Source: an uncultured Collinsella sp. (lineage in GTDB: Bacteria; Actinomycetota; Coriobacteriia; Coriobacteriales; Coriobacteriaceae). Taken from it: DNA of 19,212 bases. Below are positions 17,555-19,212 of this stretch, one piece after another. The translations under genes were made by a program, and so were the position numbers. The notes beneath the pieces are model-generated. The model worked only from the letters and a program-made list of their open reading frames with translations, made no database searches and was not told the DNA's origin. The DNA is taken from contig CAUBQN010000023.1 of assembly GCA_958438125.1 (NCBI GenBank), positions 1 through 19,212 on the forward strand. Reading direction: 5' to 3'. Position 1 is the first letter of the stretch; each line of letters begins with the position of its first letter.

Positions 17555-17583
17555 AGTATACCCGTGCAACGGGCGCCTGTCCT
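17555..17583 (-). promoter_or_regulatory. Putative purA promoter at the dnaB stop codon
   Basis: On the minus strand AGGACA (17583-17578, overlapping the dnaB stop) and TATACT (17560-17555) are spaced 17 bp. The spacer carries a small inverted repeat, CCCGT-TGC-ACGGG (17573-17561). The leader of about 60 nt also contains a 7-bp hairpin (17517-17523 with 17529-17535, one G-T wobble), which has no T-run. Confidence 0.45.
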
Positions 17584-18973
17584 ACTCCTCGGCATGCGCC
17601 CCATCAAGCTCATAGAACTTGGTGGATGCCGGCAGGAACATCAGGTCGACGTCGCCGATCGGGCCCGAACGGTTCTTAGCCACGACAATACGCGTAACGC
17701 CCTCGTCGGGTCGGTCGTCGCGCGAGGCCTCGGCCTCGTCGGCAGATCGGTCCAAGAACATGACGATATCGGCATCCTGCTCGATGGAGCCCGATTCACG
17801 CAGGTCGGACAGCTGCGGGCGCTTGCCGGTACGGGATTCAACCTGACGCGACAACTGCGACAGCGCGATCAGCGGGATCTTGAGCTCCTTGGCCATAATC
17901 TTCAGGCCACGCGACATCTCGGAGACCTCGACGGTACGGCTCTCGGAACGACGGCCCGGCGGAGGACTCACCAGCTGCAGGTAGTCCAGAATGATGATTG
18001 CCTTCTCCTTGTTATGGAGCATACGGCGGCTCTTGGCGCGAATCTCGGTCACCGTGGTGCCGGGCGTATCGTCAATCAGAATATCGAGCTTGGACAGCGT
18101 CTGCGTGGCCTCATTGATATTGGCCCACTGCTCGGGGCTAATGCGGCCCGTACGGAAATCGCTGATCGAAATCATGGCATAAGCGCAAATCAGACGCTGG
18201 GCAATTTCCTTGCCCGACATCTCCAGCGAGAAGAAGCCGACGGTATAGCCAGCGGCGGCGGCATTGAGTGCCAAGTTCAGGGCGAACGACGTCTTACCCA
18301 CGGCGGGGCGGGCGCCGATAATGATGAGCTGGCCCTCGCGGAAGCCCATGAGCATACGATCGAGCGACGGGAAGCCCGTGGGCACGCCTGCGGCCTGACC
18401 GCCGGCCTTGCACACTTCCTCGGCCTCGTTATAGGCCTCGACCATAAACTCGGTCAGCGTCTTGTAGCTCGACTTGACCTCACGCGCCGTGACCTTGAGC
18501 AGCTTGCTCTCAGCCAGCTCCACGACCTCCTTAGTATCGGTGGGGGCGTTGTAGGCCAGCGCGTTGATCTCGTTGGTGGCGCCAATCAGCTCGCGCAACA
18601 TCGAGTCGCGACGAACGATGGCGGCATGGTGCTGCCAGTTGACGAGCGACAGGGTCTGACCCATCAGCTCCAAAATGTACGCCTCGCCACCCACGGCATC
18701 GAGCTTGTTGATGCTTCGCAGGTAATCGATCAGCGAGATGGAGTCGATGGGGATGCGACTGTTGTACATATCGACCATCGCGGTATAGATGGTCTTATGA
18801 ATGGGCCGATAGAAGTCATCGGGCTGCAGCTCGACCTGAGCCTCTTCGACCACCTCGGGCGATAGCAGCATAGCGGCCAGTACGTTGGCCTCTGCATCTT
18901 GGTTTTGGGGGAGACCCAACTTGGAGCCACGGTCCTCGACCGTCAGCCCCGTCTCCCTATCGTCATATGCCAT
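17582..18973 (-). CDS. dnaB: Replicative DNA helicase DnaB
   Basis: 463 residues, hexameric 5'-3' helicase of the replication fork. The N-terminal primase-interacting domain opens with LPQNQDAEANVLAAML (about 21-36). The RecA-like C-terminal domain carries Walker A GARPAVGKTS (220-229), FFSLEMS, Walker B IILDYLQLV (327-335), LSQLSRQVESRTGKRPQLSD (371-390), DLRESGSIEQDADIV, and the arginine-finger region KNRSGPIG (434-441). No intein interrupts the Walker motifs. ATG codons at 18985, 18979 and 18973 are in frame; 18973 is chosen because GAGGA lies 5 nt upstream, while the others lack a usable ribosome site. It follows a terminator after the probable rplI, the usual actinobacterial neighbour, so it likely has its own promoter in 18990-19120, where no convincing hexamer pair was found. 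Confidence 0.97.
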   Translation of the reverse strand: MAYDDRETGLTVEDRGSKLGLPQNQDAEANVLAAMLLSPEVVEEAQVELQPDDFYRPIHKTIYTAMVDMYNSRIPIDSISLIDYLRSINKLDAVGGEAYILELMGQTLSLVNWQHHAAIVRRDSMLRELIGATNEINALAYNAPTDTKEVVELAESKLLKVTAREVKSSYKTLTEFMVEAYNEAEEVCKAGGQAAGVPTGFPSLDRMLMGFREGQLIIIGARPAVGKTSFALNLALNAAAAGYTVGFFSLEMSGKEIAQRLICAYAMISISDFRTGRISPEQWANINEATQTLSKLDILIDDTPGTTVTEIRAKSRRMLHNKEKAIIILDYLQLVSPPPGRRSESRTVEVSEMSRGLKIMAKELKIPLIALSQLSRQVESRTGKRPQLSDLRESGSIEQDADIVMFLDRSADEAEASRDDRPDEGVTRIVVAKNRSGPIGDVDLMFLPASTKFYELDGAHAEE

Positions 18974-18978
18974 GAGCA

Positions 18979-18983
18979 TCCTC
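18979..18983 (-). promoter_or_regulatory. dnaB ribosome binding site deciding among three ATGs
   Basis: GAGGA reads on the minus strand 5 nt before the third in-frame ATG (18973). It overlaps the two earlier ATGs (18985 and 18979), which therefore lack a ribosome site of their own. Confidence 0.7.
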
Positions 18984-19125
18984 ATTCATATCGCTTGCGA
19001 GCATCCATAGTATCAGCCACGGCTATAAATCGAGCCGCGCCTTGGCAATCATCACCGAACCAAACGGATAAACGGTCCTATGCACGGGACCGCATCTCAA
19101 TGACTGCTATGAACTCACCCAGCGC

Positions 19126-19163
19126 AAAAACAAAAGGGCGCCCTGGTCTCCCAGAGCGCCCTT
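19126..19163 (-). terminator. Strong intrinsic terminator after the probable rplI
   Basis: Bases 19134-19146 pair with 19151-19163 (13 bp with one mismatch) around a TCTC loop. On the minus strand a TTTTGTTTTT tract follows (19135-19126). It lies about 32 bases past the stop at 19196 and separates that gene from dnaB. The 18990-19120 stretch also contains a 6-bp hairpin (19073-19078 with 19087-19092). Confidence 0.88.
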
Positions 19164-19195
19164 CTTAGAACAAGATTGTTGCGTTGCAGCAAATG

Positions 19196-19212
19196 CTACT
19201 CGGCAGCAGCCT
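19196..19212 (-). CDS. C-terminal end of an upstream gene, probably ribosomal protein L9
   Basis: On the minus strand the last bases read in frame as Ala-Ala-Ala-Glu followed by TAG (19198-19196), directly upstream of a strong terminator. The gene lies beyond the window. Ribosomal protein L9 (rplI) is proposed only because it usually precedes dnaB in this gene order; four residues cannot identify it. Confidence 0.4.

Overview
The window looks like chromosomal DNA from a high-GC, Gram-positive actinobacterium, most likely class Coriobacteriia (Collinsella-like). This is inferred from strong AGGAGG-type ribosome binding sites, a class B sortase, the dnaB-purA-purD order next to what seems to be the end of rplI, and the codon bias. 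No search was run, so the genus is a guess. Almost everything is housekeeping and lies on the minus strand; the exception is one membrane-protein gene at 2367-3596 on the plus strand.

Reading the minus strand in its own direction (right to left): the last residues of a probable rplI (19196-19212) are followed by a strong terminator, then dnaB (replicative helicase), purA (adenylosuccinate synthetase), purD (GAR synthetase, TTG start), a Nudix ADP-sugar pyrophosphatase, a single-gene ABC exporter, and an unknown one-TM protein closed by a strong terminator. Next is carA-carB (carbamoyl phosphate synthetase) with its own promoter-like region, then a 440-base intergenic region. After that come purE, a class B sortase and a MoaE-like protein, the last two nearly touching, ending at a bidirectional terminator shared with the convergent plus-strand gene (PF06541-like membrane protein). 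Leftmost are purF and the beginning of purM, divergent from the membrane-protein gene.

PurF (PRPP to phosphoribosylamine), PurD (to GAR), PurM (FGAM to AIR), PurE (N5-CAIR mutase) and PurA (IMP to adenylosuccinate) are all de novo purine steps. CarAB supplies carbamoyl phosphate to pyrimidine and arginine synthesis. The cluster is therefore a dispersed nucleotide-synthesis neighbourhood, not one pur operon; purC, purL, purN, purH, purB and purK are not in the window.

The most unusual structure is in the carB-purE gap (5645-6084). Two long, nearly perfect inverted repeats (arms about 24-31 bp, loops about 28-30 nt) sit in opposite orientation on either side of a 17-bp terminator hairpin. Their loops and inner stems are recognisably the same sequence, while the outer GC-rich arms differ but stay self-complementary. 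This resembles a mobile or structurally selected palindromic repeat family (REP/BIME-like). No phage genes, transposase, CRISPR array, tRNA or rRNA was recognised.
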